A stretch of DNA of 64,000 nucleotides, from positions 1,047,447 through 1,111,446 of the forward strand of contig JAVSML010024359.1 in assembly GCA_038503035.1 (NCBI GenBank). Direction: 5' to 3'. The DNA comes from Crocodylus rhombifer. Lineage: Eukaryota > Chordata > Crocodylia > Crocodylidae. Below the pieces are notes generated by a model that saw only the letters and a list, made by a program, of their open reading frames with translations, made no database searches and was not told the origin of the DNA. Shown here in pieces: positions 12,359 through 21,983 of the stretch. Every line of letters starts with the position of its first letter. The first letter of the stretch is position 1. Both the position numbers and the translations under genes were made by a program.

Positions 12359-12704
12359 CACCTCCCCGCGTCGGGACCGCCTGCCGGTCATCAAGGAGTG
12401 ACTCACCACTGGTTGGGTGTCTGTACACGCCTGCCTCGCCTGCCACGACTTTGATGATAATTCTGATTGGTCCAGTTGGTCCGGCGCGTATCGTCCAAAA
12501 GTGAGACTCCTACACTCCCGGGGTCCCGTGTTAATGAGGGCTCCACCACCCCTACACCCTTGCCCGGTCCACCAGTGGGTGACCACCCAGCCGGACAGGT
12601 CACTCGTCAGGGTGTATCCCTGGATAGTTCGTAACACAACAAGGTAAAGTCAACAGAAAAGACCACGGCCAGGGCTCCCTGGAGTGGCGCGTCTGCTTCG
12701 ACCC

Positions 12705-12781
12705 TCATAGATTTCATAGATTTCATAGACATTAGGGCTGGAAGGGACCTCGGGAGATCATCGAGTCCAGCCCCCTGCCCA
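12705..12781 (-). mobile_element. CR1: CR1 3'-end fragment nested in the LTR
   Basis: About 77 bp of CR1 3' end on the minus strand: three tail units (catagattt type), then the conserved ggctggaagggacct and gtccagccccctgccc words shared with the CR1 ends at 21983 and 53948. It is an extremely 5'-truncated insertion, younger than the LTR. Confidence 0.85.
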
Positions 12782-13306
12782 AAGAGTCTCCCTGGTGTTC
12801 GCCTGTATGCCGTAGGGTGGGGAATCCCCATCCACCTATCAACGAGCTCCTCTGCCCGCACTACAAGGGGCGATGACCCCTGTCTCGGTAAGTGCACCCC
12901 TACTGTAGTCTCTGTAGTCTCCGGCCCCTGCCGGGTCCCAGCTGTTCCCGGCGGCATCTAACAGTCCTCGGTCCCGCCCGGCCAGCTGCCTGGGCTTACA
13001 AGCCCCGCTGCGGACTGTTCTTACCCCAAAAGGTTCGGCCGTGTCTCCAAGCAGCCCGTATCCGCCGAAGGGTGCTCCCGCCAGCGTCAGCTCCTTCGCC
13101 TGCTCCTTCCGGTTCCGCCTCCTTCTTGGATGGATCCAGCACCTCCTTTATGCCGGTCCTGGTAGTTCTGGCTCCTCCCCCTTCCCGACACCTGAAAGGG
13201 GGAAGTTCCAGCCCCACGTTTTGGGCCGGAGCGCGCAGGATGCGCGTGATTGCGCCTGGGCGGGGTTCTTCGGAACCTGCTGACTCCTTCTCTCCCTTAC
13301 ACTGCT

Positions 13307-14390
13307 GACTTGTTACCCAATCTCACAGTGGATGGTGAACCTAATCAGGTAGTGATCACTGTCGCCCAGGGTACCTCCAATCCTCAGGTCACCTATCATG
13401 TCCTCCCTTTTGGTAAGCACTAAATCTAGAGTGGCCATACCCCTAGTAGGCCCTTCCACAAGCTGCGTCAGGACCAGATCATCTGTTGTTGCCAAGAAGT
13501 TGGCTGACCTACTGGAGCTGACTGAATGGTCCTCCCAACAGATGTCAGTGTAGCTGAATTCACCCATGACAATCACATCTCTAGTGCCAGCTGCCTCAGT
13601 CAGTTCCCCAGAGAATGCCCAATCATTCTCCTCTTCTTGGGAGGGAGGTCTGTAGTAGACTCCCACTATTAGGTCTCCCTCTCATGATCCCCCTTGTATC
13701 CTAACCCAGAGGGTATCAAGGGACTCTTCCCTGCTGTCAAACATGACCTGCAGGGTGGGGTACCACTCTTTCACATAGAGGGCCACACCTCCTCCTTTCT
13801 TTCCTACCCAATCCTTCCTATAAAACCTATAGCCCTTAATATTTACTGACCAATCATGTGCATTGTCCCACCAGGTTTCCATCAACCCAATCAGATCAAA
13901 TTCCTCATCTACCAGGAGAAGTGCCAGTTCCTCCTGTTTATTTCCCATGGTTCTGGCATTCCCATTAAGACACCTAAGTTCTCCCCTAGTTGTCTCAGGT
14001 TTTGTGTCACGCTGCCAGTGACTTGGGATGTCAGTACTTATCTGGACATCCGTTGCTTGAACACCCTCCCCTGTGCCATCATGGTTAGAGGATCTGTGCA
14101 CAGCAGTGAAACCTTCCCCCCGACCCCTGGATGTGCCTGCTTTAAAGCCCTCCTCAACCAGTTGGCGATTCTCATAGTAAAGAACTTCTTCCCTCTGTTT
14201 GTGAGGTGAATACTGTCCCTTGCATGTAGACCGCTGTCACTGAACTGGGTACCAAGGTCGAGATATTCAAAGCCTACACAGTGACACCATCTTCTAAGCC
14301 TTTGGTTAAATTCTTTGATGCACTCCTCCCTCTGACGGCCACAGCCTCTAACTGGGAGGATTGAAGAGAAGACTATTTGTTACTCACGTT
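13307..14390 (-). pseudogene. CR1: CR1 fragment: ORF1 esterase end plus ORF2 endonuclease
   Basis: A minus-strand piece of a CR1 subfamily different from the copy at 4880. At 14385-14150 an open frame shows IVFSSILPV and DSIHLTNRGKKFF, the last esterase blocks of ORF1. From 14101 down to 13313 comes the ORF2 endonuclease: METWWD, FYRKDWVGKKGGGVALY, YYRPPS, MGEFSYTDICWEDHS and GDSDHYLIRFTI. One in-frame TGA interrupts it near 13682. The reverse transcriptase half and the 3' end are missing, since the copy stops at 13307 where the LTR begins. Loss of a LINE 3' end points to deletion rather than normal 5' truncation. Confidence 0.82.
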
Positions 14391-14404
14391 ACTGCTAAAG
14401 TTCT

Positions 14405-14485
14405 TTAGGAAGTGTGGTCTAGTGGTAAAGGGGTAGGACTGCGAGTCAAGAGATCTGGGCCCTGACTTCATGGCTGACCCAAGCT
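14405..14485 (+). repeat. tRNA-derived SINE fragment
   Basis: The word gtgtggtctagtggtaaagg contains a good pol III A-box-like core (TGGTCTAGTGG), followed at tRNA-like distance by gcgagtcaagagatctgggc and a weak B box, then a CORE/MIR-like gacttcatggctgac. This is the head of a tRNA-derived SINE of MIR/CORE style, not a tRNA gene, because no cloverleaf closes. The exact family is not assigned. Confidence 0.6.
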
Positions 14486-14582
14486 CAGTGCAGTAAGGAC
14501 TGCATAAGAAGAGAGGAAAAAAGTGCCTTTTTGCCATTACTGTGTTCTCTCTTTCCATGGTGTAGTTGAGGACCAACTTGGG

Positions 14583-14925
14583 CAGTAATAGAATTTACAG
14601 CAGATTCTACAGCCGTGTCCAGATGAGCATGGCCGTGCAGTATGTGGTGCCACAGACCCAGTGCACCACCAAAAACACTGAGCCTGGCCAGACAGTGCCC
14701 AGATAAGGGCTGCTGGGGACCCCAAGTAAGGCTGTTAGGGCCAGGACAGTTGCTGGCTCCAGTCTCCCCTACCCCACCTGGGGTAACCTGCTGCACACCA
14801 GAGCGCATGTGGCACATGGCACACACATTCCCCAGGGACAAGTAGCAGTGGCGCAAGATGTGCCACTGCTTCTTGTCCATGGGGAAACAAACGTCCGTAA
14901 TCTTGTGAAAATGGGCTAGCTGTGC
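14583..14925. repeat. Unclassified dispersed repeat, family A copy 1
   Basis: A moderately GC-rich block inside AT-rich DNA. Its middle (ggggaccccaagtaaggctg, then gttagggccagg...gctggctcc) matches the block near 44660-44705, so both belong to one dispersed family. A 215-codon minus-strand frame crosses it but has no domain signature. Confidence 0.45.
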
Positions 14926-14946
14926 TGTAACTTCCTGAACCTTCAA

Positions 14947-15194
14947 GCCAAGTACAGACATTACACTTTTACCAGTATAAGTGATTGGAAACTGGTCTAT
15001 ACCCTTAACAGAACAGAAGTTTGGCACACATAGAGTGGCATTTTTAAACCAGTCTAAGATTTGTGCTCCCCCTCCCATCCCCGGCGAAGGATGAATGTGT
15101 GTTCTGTTCACTACTGATCTAAACAGTGCCACTTACAGAAAACTGTAACTTAGATCAAGTCGGCCTTGGGATTTTTGAATATCTGTACCTAGCC
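14947..15194. mobile_element. Short TTAA-family MITE
   Basis: The ends GCCAAGTACAGACATT and AATATCTGTACCTAGCC are diverged versions of the 17-bp inverted repeat of the TTAA family. They are flanked by tcaa on the left (14943-14946) and ttaa on the right (15195-15198), a nearly intact TTAA target duplication. Subterminal aaactggt / aaaccagt motifs match its relatives. Non-coding. Confidence 0.75.
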
Positions 15195-15336
15195 TTAAGG
15201 GCTTCTGAGGAGCTCTTTCACAAGGTAGAAACTACCAGAGCACAGCTTACTTCAGCCCTACTTTTGCCCATTCTTAACACAAACCCTATAATCCCCCATG
15301 TCCTTCACTTCTCTAAGTCCGCAGTATGTTCTGGAG

Positions 15337-16217
15337 CAGGGGTCAGCAACACTTGGCACACATGCTAGAGCATGGCACTTGAAGCCATTTTGCTCAGCAT
15401 GCCATAGCCAACTTGGGCTCTGGGCAGGTCCCTGCACTGGCCACAGAGCCCAGGCTGCTTGCAGCAGGCAACAAGGCAGCCGCAAAAGATGCTATGAGCA
15501 GCCCGGGCTCCATGGCCAGCACCAGTTGACTTGTTGAGAGCCCAGGATGCTTGCATCAGGCAGCCACAAGGCTGGAAGAGGCTGCCTCAGGCTCTGGAGC
15601 CCTGGTCCAGCTCCTTGCCACCAGCAGCTGCACACATGCCTCAGGACAGACAGCGGGGAAGGAGCTGGAAGCAGCACAGCCTTAGCCCCTTCCCTGCCTT
15701 GCATCCTGAGGTGCACATGCAGCCACCAGTAGCAATGAGCCAGGCCAGGGCTCTGGACCCTGTACAGCCACTTGCAGCCTTGCAGCTGCCTGCTACAAGT
15801 AGCTCAGGTTCCAGGCAGGCCCCTGCCACCCACTGCGGCACCCTGGCTGCTTGCAGCAGTGAGCCCTGCTGCAAACAACCCAGGCTCTGTGGCAGGCAAC
15901 AGGAACATGCACAGAGCCTGGGCTACCCACAGCACAAGCAGCCCAGGTTCCATAGTAGGTGGAAGGAGCCTGCCCAGAGCCCGAGCTGCTTGCAGCAGGT
16001 GGCAGGAAGGCTGCAAGCCACTGCACCAGGTTCCAGACAGCAGTGGCTACATGCACACCTTGGGGAACATAGTAGGGAAAGGGCCGGGCCTGCACTGCCA
16101 CAAGAAGGATTGAGCCTCTTGTGGCTCCCTTGCCATCCCTCCTGCTGTGCAGACATCTTCCAAGTCGAGGTTGTGGGGGGTTTTGGGCACTCAGCCAAAA
16201 AACATTGCTGACTCCTG
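15337..16217. mobile_element. hAT-type non-autonomous element with internal degenerate repeats
   Basis: The left end CAGGGGTCAGCAAC and right end ATTGCTGACTCCTG form a short hAT-style inverted repeat. The flanks ttctggag (15329-15336) and ttctgaag (16218-16225) agree at 7 of 8 bases, the 8-bp target duplication of hAT transposases. The 881-bp body is made of degenerate units built around gcttgcagcaggca and ccaggctc/ggcaggcccc words, which creates several meaningless open frames on both strands. No transposase is encoded. Its ends resemble those of the element at 30619-36096. Confidence 0.78.
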
Positions 16218-16269
16218 TTCTGAAGTATCTGGGAATCCCAGAAGAAATCCTGGCACCCTTGAATACGCT

Positions 16270-16519
16270 GGTTGCATCTACACGTGCCCCCTGTGCTGTA
16301 CTAAAGTAAATACTAAAGCAAGCGCTAAAGCAAGTACTAAATGACTGCTCAGTAACAGCCTTTACTGTGCCGATGGCAGCACATGGATCATTTCTGACCC
16401 TACTGTGCAGTAGCATCAGCATCACGGTTTGTGCCCACTGATGCTATGTCACTATAGCAATAAGCTACATTGCCATAGCTTGTCGATAAGGCAATGTAGC
16501 ATCTCATGTAGATGCGCCC
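16270..16519. mobile_element. MITE, CTACACATG family copy 1
   Basis: The left end GGTTGCATCTACACGTG and right end CATGTAGATGCGCCC form an inverted repeat. The body has the family words actaaatgac and gtgcagtagca. It is related to 27588-27786, 38801-39382 and 41464-41698. The small size, lack of coding and short or absent target duplication suggest a MITE. Crocodilian MITEs called Chompy are a candidate match but were not compared. Confidence 0.62.
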
Positions 16520-17353
16520 ACTGAGTTTTGCCATTGACTTCAGTGTGGGATTTCAACAAGTATCTGTAAAGCAACCAGCACAGTTTGGCACTTCAGGTTT
16601 TTTATATCTGAGGATGGTTGTAACTTAAAGATTCAGACACTTTGTAATTAAATCATGACTAGACTGTCACTGACTGGCTTCAACACAGGCATAGTATATG
16701 TTCTAGGCCCTTGCTATAGTCTTTTAAGATTTTTTTACTTCTCCATTGATACTAGTAGGGAATGGCGACAATAATGATAGACCTATGCTTAACCCATGGT
16801 AGGGCTGAGTAAATACCTCAACAAATTTGTCCTTTAACATTTGCTAAGTTAAGGGGAGGGGAGAGGAAGCAAATGTTTTTTCCTTGTGTTCCCATCCCCT
16901 TTGTATTTGGTAAATGTTCTAGCAAGCATATTCACTAGCAAGATACTCATGCATTAACCAAATGCTAAAGAATATTTGAAGGTAGCAAAATTTCAGCTTG
17001 TGAATGGAGCAGTTTACACTGAAGCCAGGTATTAAACTTTATGCCCATCTAAGCAGGAGGTAGACCTGCACTGTCTAAGCAGCATGTCCAGTCAATATTC
17101 CAGTCACTGTTTCACAGCACAGCTTATTGGCCACAATACTGCAGTAGCATGGGTACACTGCATCTGGTTTGGGAGCTTGATAGAGACTGTGACATGTAAG
17201 ACATCCATTCCAGTCTAGCCCTAAAAAAAAATAAAAATCACCTGTGAGAGAGCTGTTTTAAGGATTCACCTGTCTTCTTTTTAAATTAAAGCTAAGCATA
17301 CTCAAAGGGCTCTTTGAGCTACATCCTGCTTGGTACAATGGCATAGGTTAGAG
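16520..17353. other. AT-rich stretch, no gene seen
   Basis: No recognisable gene or repeat beyond short A-rich runs near 17224. Confidence 0.5.
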
Positions 17354-17973
17354 CAATGGTGCTCATCCCTTTTGGCCAGTGGGCTGGATGAGCATTGCCT
17401 GATTCCTCTGCAGACTGGATCTGGTGGAGACCCATCTAGCTGTGTGGAGGAGGGAGGAAAACACCTTGGCCCCAATCCAGTCATGCAGTGGAAGGGGGCT
17501 TGGGCCAGCCCCAACCTGGCTCTGCAGGGAGGAGGAGCTGTAACATGACCCCAGTCCAGCCCTCTGTGTGGGGAAGGGAGGCGGCCTGCACCCATGGGAA
17601 GAAGGAGGCATGGCCCAGCCCCAACCTGGCCAGGCAGAGGGAGGGGGGCATGGCCCAGCACTGTGGGCAGGAGGAGCATGGCCTGACCCCCAGTCAACCA
17701 CACAGGTGAAGGGAATGGCCCAGCCCTATGAGGAGAAGGGGGTGCAGCACAGTCCTGACTTGGCAGATAGGAGGGAAAGGGGTGTAGCCTGGCTCCAATC
17801 TGGCCATGCAGAGGGGTGGGTCATGGCCCTGCTCAGACCCACCCTGTGGCACTTGGGATTTTGGCACCAGGGAAAGTAACAGTACTGCCACTGCTCCCCC
17901 ACCACCAAATTTCCCATCCAATGGGGAGCTCTGTGGGCTGCATTTGGCCCATGAACAGGGATTGTTACTGCTG
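17354..17973. mobile_element. hAT-like element with minisatellite-like body
   Basis: It starts CAATGGTGCTCATCCC and ends GGGATTGTTACTGCTG, a decayed inverted pair of hAT style. The word gggctgcatttggccc near the right end is typical of hAT-type dispersed elements. The flanking octamers ggttagag and ggctatgg agree at 5 of 8. The interior 17440-17830 is a series of degenerate GC-rich units of roughly 60 bp (catggcccagccccaacctgg and variants). The open frames through it reflect this composition. Confidence 0.55.
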
Positions 17974-20744
17974 GGCTATGGTATTTTTGTACAGAACCCT
18001 AAAAAGTAACAGTAGTGAACATGGAGACAGTGCAAAGAAACCCAAAGATATGTTAATGAATACTGCTTCATACCTGTCATGCATGACTGCAGTGCTGTTC
18101 TCCTGTTCTTTTAGTTCCAGTCAGTCACAATCTAGCTACAGATTTGTGGCATGCAAATGCAAGAAAACAAACAAAAAAGTCAAGCTAAGGAAGCGGGTAT
18201 TTCGTTGTTTGATTCTCTTTGTCAACTTCAGAGTTTGCAAATACCAAAGTTGTCCCACAGCTAAGCAGCACAATTGTCTTTGTACATTCTTTTTATGCTG
18301 TTCTTCACAACATATCCTTAGTTAAGATTAAGAGCATGACCATCAGATAAATGTGAGCTTTGAAGGGCTTTTTGCCAAGAAAACAAACTCTTTGCTGTAG
18401 CTCTACAAAAGACAGTGTAATCTAGTATGTGTTCCAGCATTTATGGATGTAGTTTTTAAAACACATTGAGATAACTGGTAGCTCTAATTTCAAGCAGGTA
18501 AACAGAGCAAAGAATTTGAGTTATTTGATCATTTTTAGAGATCGGGCTTAGACATGAAGGTCAGAACCAAATCCAAACTTTCCTGAAGTCCAGTGGGAGT
18601 TTATGTATAAGATTCCAGTTTGGGCTCATTCCTAATTTTCCTGTTGTCAGACACATAGAATATTGGCATTCTGTTCTGGAGTTAGTTTTTGCTGTGTGTG
18701 TTCTAGTAATTAATTCCTGGATGATCAAAAACTGATAACCTGGTGGCAATATATTGCTCTTGAGAAGATGTAACCCTTAGATTTTTACCTCTGGTAAAGA
18801 CAGTCAAAATGCCAGGTAGGAGTTCTGCAAGACAATGAACAGTATTGCTCATTCTAATCTCTGCCACGGACTTTTCTTTAGCTTCAGTGCCAGAGATGGT
18901 ATGTTACTCCTTCTGATCCGTGGTTAAAGGCCAATCAGGAATAAATGCCTCTCTCTGGTACCTAAGGAAGCTTCACTACCAGTTCCAGTGCATTGCAAAT
19001 CAAGAGGCAAGATTCCAGCTTTAAGCATTTGACTTCAAAGTTTGCCTGCATAGTTTCACCCTACAGTATGACACAATCTTAGCACAGGTGCAGAAAATCA
19101 GTCTTTGTTCATTAATGTTCCTTCCCTCTTCCCACCCACAGAGCAATAAGCATCAGTCACTTTGCAAAAGAGATTCTTTAACTTGATCATGAACCCCTGA
19201 CCATCTATAGAATATTTTGTGGCTTCCGGGGAGCTGCAGGTCACATGGTTCTGGCTCCTCTGCCTTGTTCCCAGCTGCTTATTTCAAAGGACAGCATATG
19301 TAAGAGGAGGTGAAGAAGAAAGACTATTTGCTTAGGGCCAGAGCCACCAGTTGGACTGAGGCTGCCACTGGGAGAGGAGACAGGAGCCATCAGTAGAACA
19401 GAAGGCAATGTCTACAGGAGATGGAAAACCAGCAGACAGTCAGCATGTGCAGGAAAGGAGAGAGGAACAAGCCAGCAGGGCAGAAGGGGCAAAAGAGTGG
19501 AGAATGAACCAGCAAGGAAAGTAACATATGCAAAGAAACAGAGGAAGAGAAAATAAAGAAAGGATGGGAGGAGGGTAGATGAGATGAAGAACAAGAGATA
19601 AGGATGTCACTTTTTTCAATTACAAACATTTCATAGCACTAGCAGTGAAATGCAGAAGTGCTTTCCTGTAATGACTTTGTGGGCATGCAGTAGTAGTTAT
19701 TGAACAAGGATGTTGCATGACTGCAGGTGGGGTCATGACTGGGGCAGGCCTCACAAGGCAGCCTGTCTATTAAAATGTGGTCCTGCTCTACACTCATTGA
19801 AAGGAGTGCAACAACTCCTTGGAGTGCCATCTTACATGCCCAAGGTAAAAAGATAGAATAGACAACAGCTTATATACATTGTTGAAGGGTAATTAATACT
19901 TATGATATTATTACTCTGACAATTTTACCAATATTAGTGCAATCCTATATTATTTGCAGCACAATTACCCATCATGCTTAGAAAGCGGAGGAAAAGAGTT
20001 CACTAGCCCAAAATCTTTGAAGCTAGAGAACAGACCAGATAAAAGAAGGCATGGCTTCCCTTGTGGAAGATGCAGTCTTTTCTTTATTAATCCTTTATTT
20101 CTTATTTCTGAATTTTGGATAGTATCCAAAATCCAAAAATAACCAGCAATAGAATATCCATACATAATATCAGATCATCGGAGAAGATAAAGTGAAACAT
20201 GGGACACAAAACAATTTTGTCAATTAAATGATTCACTCAGTTCTAGAACCGGTTCTGAAAGTTATAAGGCACAGGAAATTAACATTGCACATTGCCTCTA
20301 CCATATATGTCCTTTTATTTTATCAGTCCCCATGACCCAGTCCAGATACCCCACCAAAGCACAACAAACATTTTCCCACAAATGCTGTTAATGTCAGCAA
20401 GAGCCAAACAAATCTCCTTTACATTCATAACCCAAATTCTGACACAATTTATTTCATGGGTTGCATGAAAGATAATTGAGAATTGAGGTTGATTCTGTTT
20501 GTTTTCCAAGAAGCCACTCTTAAATTATTTAATTCTGTGAAAATCTCTCCAATACCTGGATTACTTTCTGCAGATTTATTTCCTAACATAATTACGTTTT
20601 CTCAGTTTGCAATCACACTCTTATTAATAATGACGACTAAAAAGAATTTTCAGGTCTGGACATTCTGTAATTTAGGAATGTTCAAATTCAGGTTTGAATT
20701 CTTTAGCTAAAATCTGTCTCTGCTTCTTATCAATCTTTTCAGTC
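17974..20744. other. AT-rich stretch, no gene seen
   Basis: No exon with a recognisable domain, no RNA gene, no clear repeat. A purine-rich patch (19290-19600, gaggaag/agaggag words) produces serine- and leucine-rich antisense open frames that look like composition artefacts. Confidence 0.5.
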
Positions 20745-20925
20745 AGAAAGTCTGAGGCTGCATCAATTCAGTCTTTGCAGGTTAGTCTAAGATGCACAGA
20801 TTAAATTGAAACAAAACTGAACACACATGTATCTTTGATTTAGGGAATGCAGCCACATGCCTGCAGTTGCTCAGGCCAGAAGCTAGGGGTGGTGGTGCTA
20901 CAACACAGCTCTCTGGTTGTGTGTT
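20745..20925. repeat. Decayed fragment of the TTAA-family transposon
   Basis: Words such as tttgcaggttagtcta and acatgcctgcagttgctcaggccaga occur in the same order and spacing as in the left part of the element at 46995-48100. The terminal repeat is not recognisable, and the other half is absent; a CR1 fragment follows. An old, truncated relative. Confidence 0.55.
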
Positions 20926-21028
20926 CACTTCCTCTTACTGCTGCCCCCAAGGTCTCTGGGATTTGCAGTCCAGAATTACAGCAGCAGCACTCTGCAGGAT
21001 TGCTCATCACTTCCTCTTCCTGCTTCCA

Positions 21029-21983
21029 GGTACCTCTGGGATTTGTAGGCTCTGTCCTTGGGCCTATCCTTTTCAACATTTTCATTAATGATGTGGACAT
21101 TGGTGTCAGGAGCAGACTGGCCAAGTTCACTGATGATACCAAACTTTGGGGTAAAGTGTCTACACCCAAGGACAGGATGGTGATCCAGGCCGACCTTGAC
21201 AGGCTTGGAAAATGGATGGATGAAAACTTGATGGCCTTCAACTCCAAAAAATGCAAGCATGCTTATAGGCTTGGCAGGGCTACGCTTGCTAACACCACAG
21301 CTGAAAGGGACTTGGGGTTCATGACTGACCACAAGATGAATATAAGCCACCAATGTGATATTGCAGCCAGCAAAGCAAGCAAAACTCTGGCTTGCATCCA
21401 TAGATGGTTCTCTAGCAAATCCCAGGATGTCATCTTCTGGCTGTACTCAGCCTTGGTGAGGCCGCAGCTGGAGTACTGTATCCAATTCTGGGCTCCACAA
21501 TTTTAAAAGGATGTGGAGAAGCTTAAGAGAGTCCAGAGGAGAGCCATGCACATGATCAGAAGGCAAGAAAGCAGTCCTTATGAGGAAAGGCTGAGAGCTA
21601 CGGGACTATTCAGCCGGAAAAAGTGCAGGCTCAGGGGGGACCTGGTGGCTGCCTCTAAGTATATAAGGGGTGTACATCAGGATCTCAGGGAACACTTGTT
21701 CACCAGAGTGCCCCATGGGATCACAAGTTCAAATGGTCACAAGCTTCTCCAAGACCATTTCAGGCTGGACATAAGGAAGAACTTCTTTACTGTCCGAGCC
21801 CCCGAGGCCTGGAACAGACTGCCACCAGAGGTGGTGCAGGCACCTACTCTGGATTCCTTTAGGACATTTATCTTGTTGGGATCCTGTGACCTCAGCTGAC
21901 TTCCTGCCCCTGGGGCAGGGGGCTGGACTCAATGATCTTCCAAGGTCCCTTCAAGCCCTAATGCCTATGAAATCTATGAAAAT
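21029..21983 (+). pseudogene. CR1: CR1 3' fragment: end of reverse transcriptase
   Basis: A plus-strand, 5'-truncated CR1. It opens in the reverse transcriptase at GSVLGPILFNIFINDV, then FTDDTK (motif C, with threonine in place of the usual alanine), LGKWMDENLMAFN, CIHRWFSSKSQDV and PQLEYCIQFWAPQF, where a stop near 21505 breaks the frame. The frame resumes at 21513 to the C-terminus (RLDIRKNFFTVRAPEAWNRLPPEV). The 3' end at about 21983 has the ggctggactcaatgatctt and tatgaaatctatgaaa tail. The subfamily is the one with the CATAGATTT-type tail, as at 53033. Confidence 0.85.

Larger units (their letters stand above)
12286..13306 (-). mobile_element. Solo LTR of a retrovirus-like or gypsy-like element
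   Basis: A 1011-bp block (12291-13301) is flanked by the perfect 5-bp direct repeat CTGCT (12286-12290 and 13302-13306). On the minus strand it begins TGTAAGGG and ends CCCCAACA, the TG...CA boundary of an LTR. It is GC-rich, unlike its surroundings, and has a TATA-like CATAAA on the minus strand near 13150 below GC-rich promoter-like sequence. No internal gag/pol sequence adjoins it, so it is a solo LTR from recombination. A CR1 tail is nested at 12705-12781. The lineage cannot be decided by eye. The 5-bp duplication fits both gypsy and retroviral integrases. Confidence 0.72.

Noticed and set aside
12607..12957. 116-codon minus frame, looking protein-like in parts
   Set aside because: It spans the LTR and the CR1 tail inserted in it. 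Codons for the CR1 tail give MSKS-type repeats, so it is a chance frame.
14405..14485. A tRNA gene
   Set aside because: Only the A-box half is good. The B box is degenerate and no acceptor stem can be paired, so it is a SINE head.
14485..15132. 215-codon minus-strand open frame
   Set aside because: It crosses an unclassified repeat, a MITE and a SINE edge. No domain or compositional sign of coding.
15531..16425. Open frames of 226 codons (plus) and 210 codons (minus)
   Set aside because: Both run through the degenerate repeats of the hAT body and, for the minus frame, into the neighbouring MITE.
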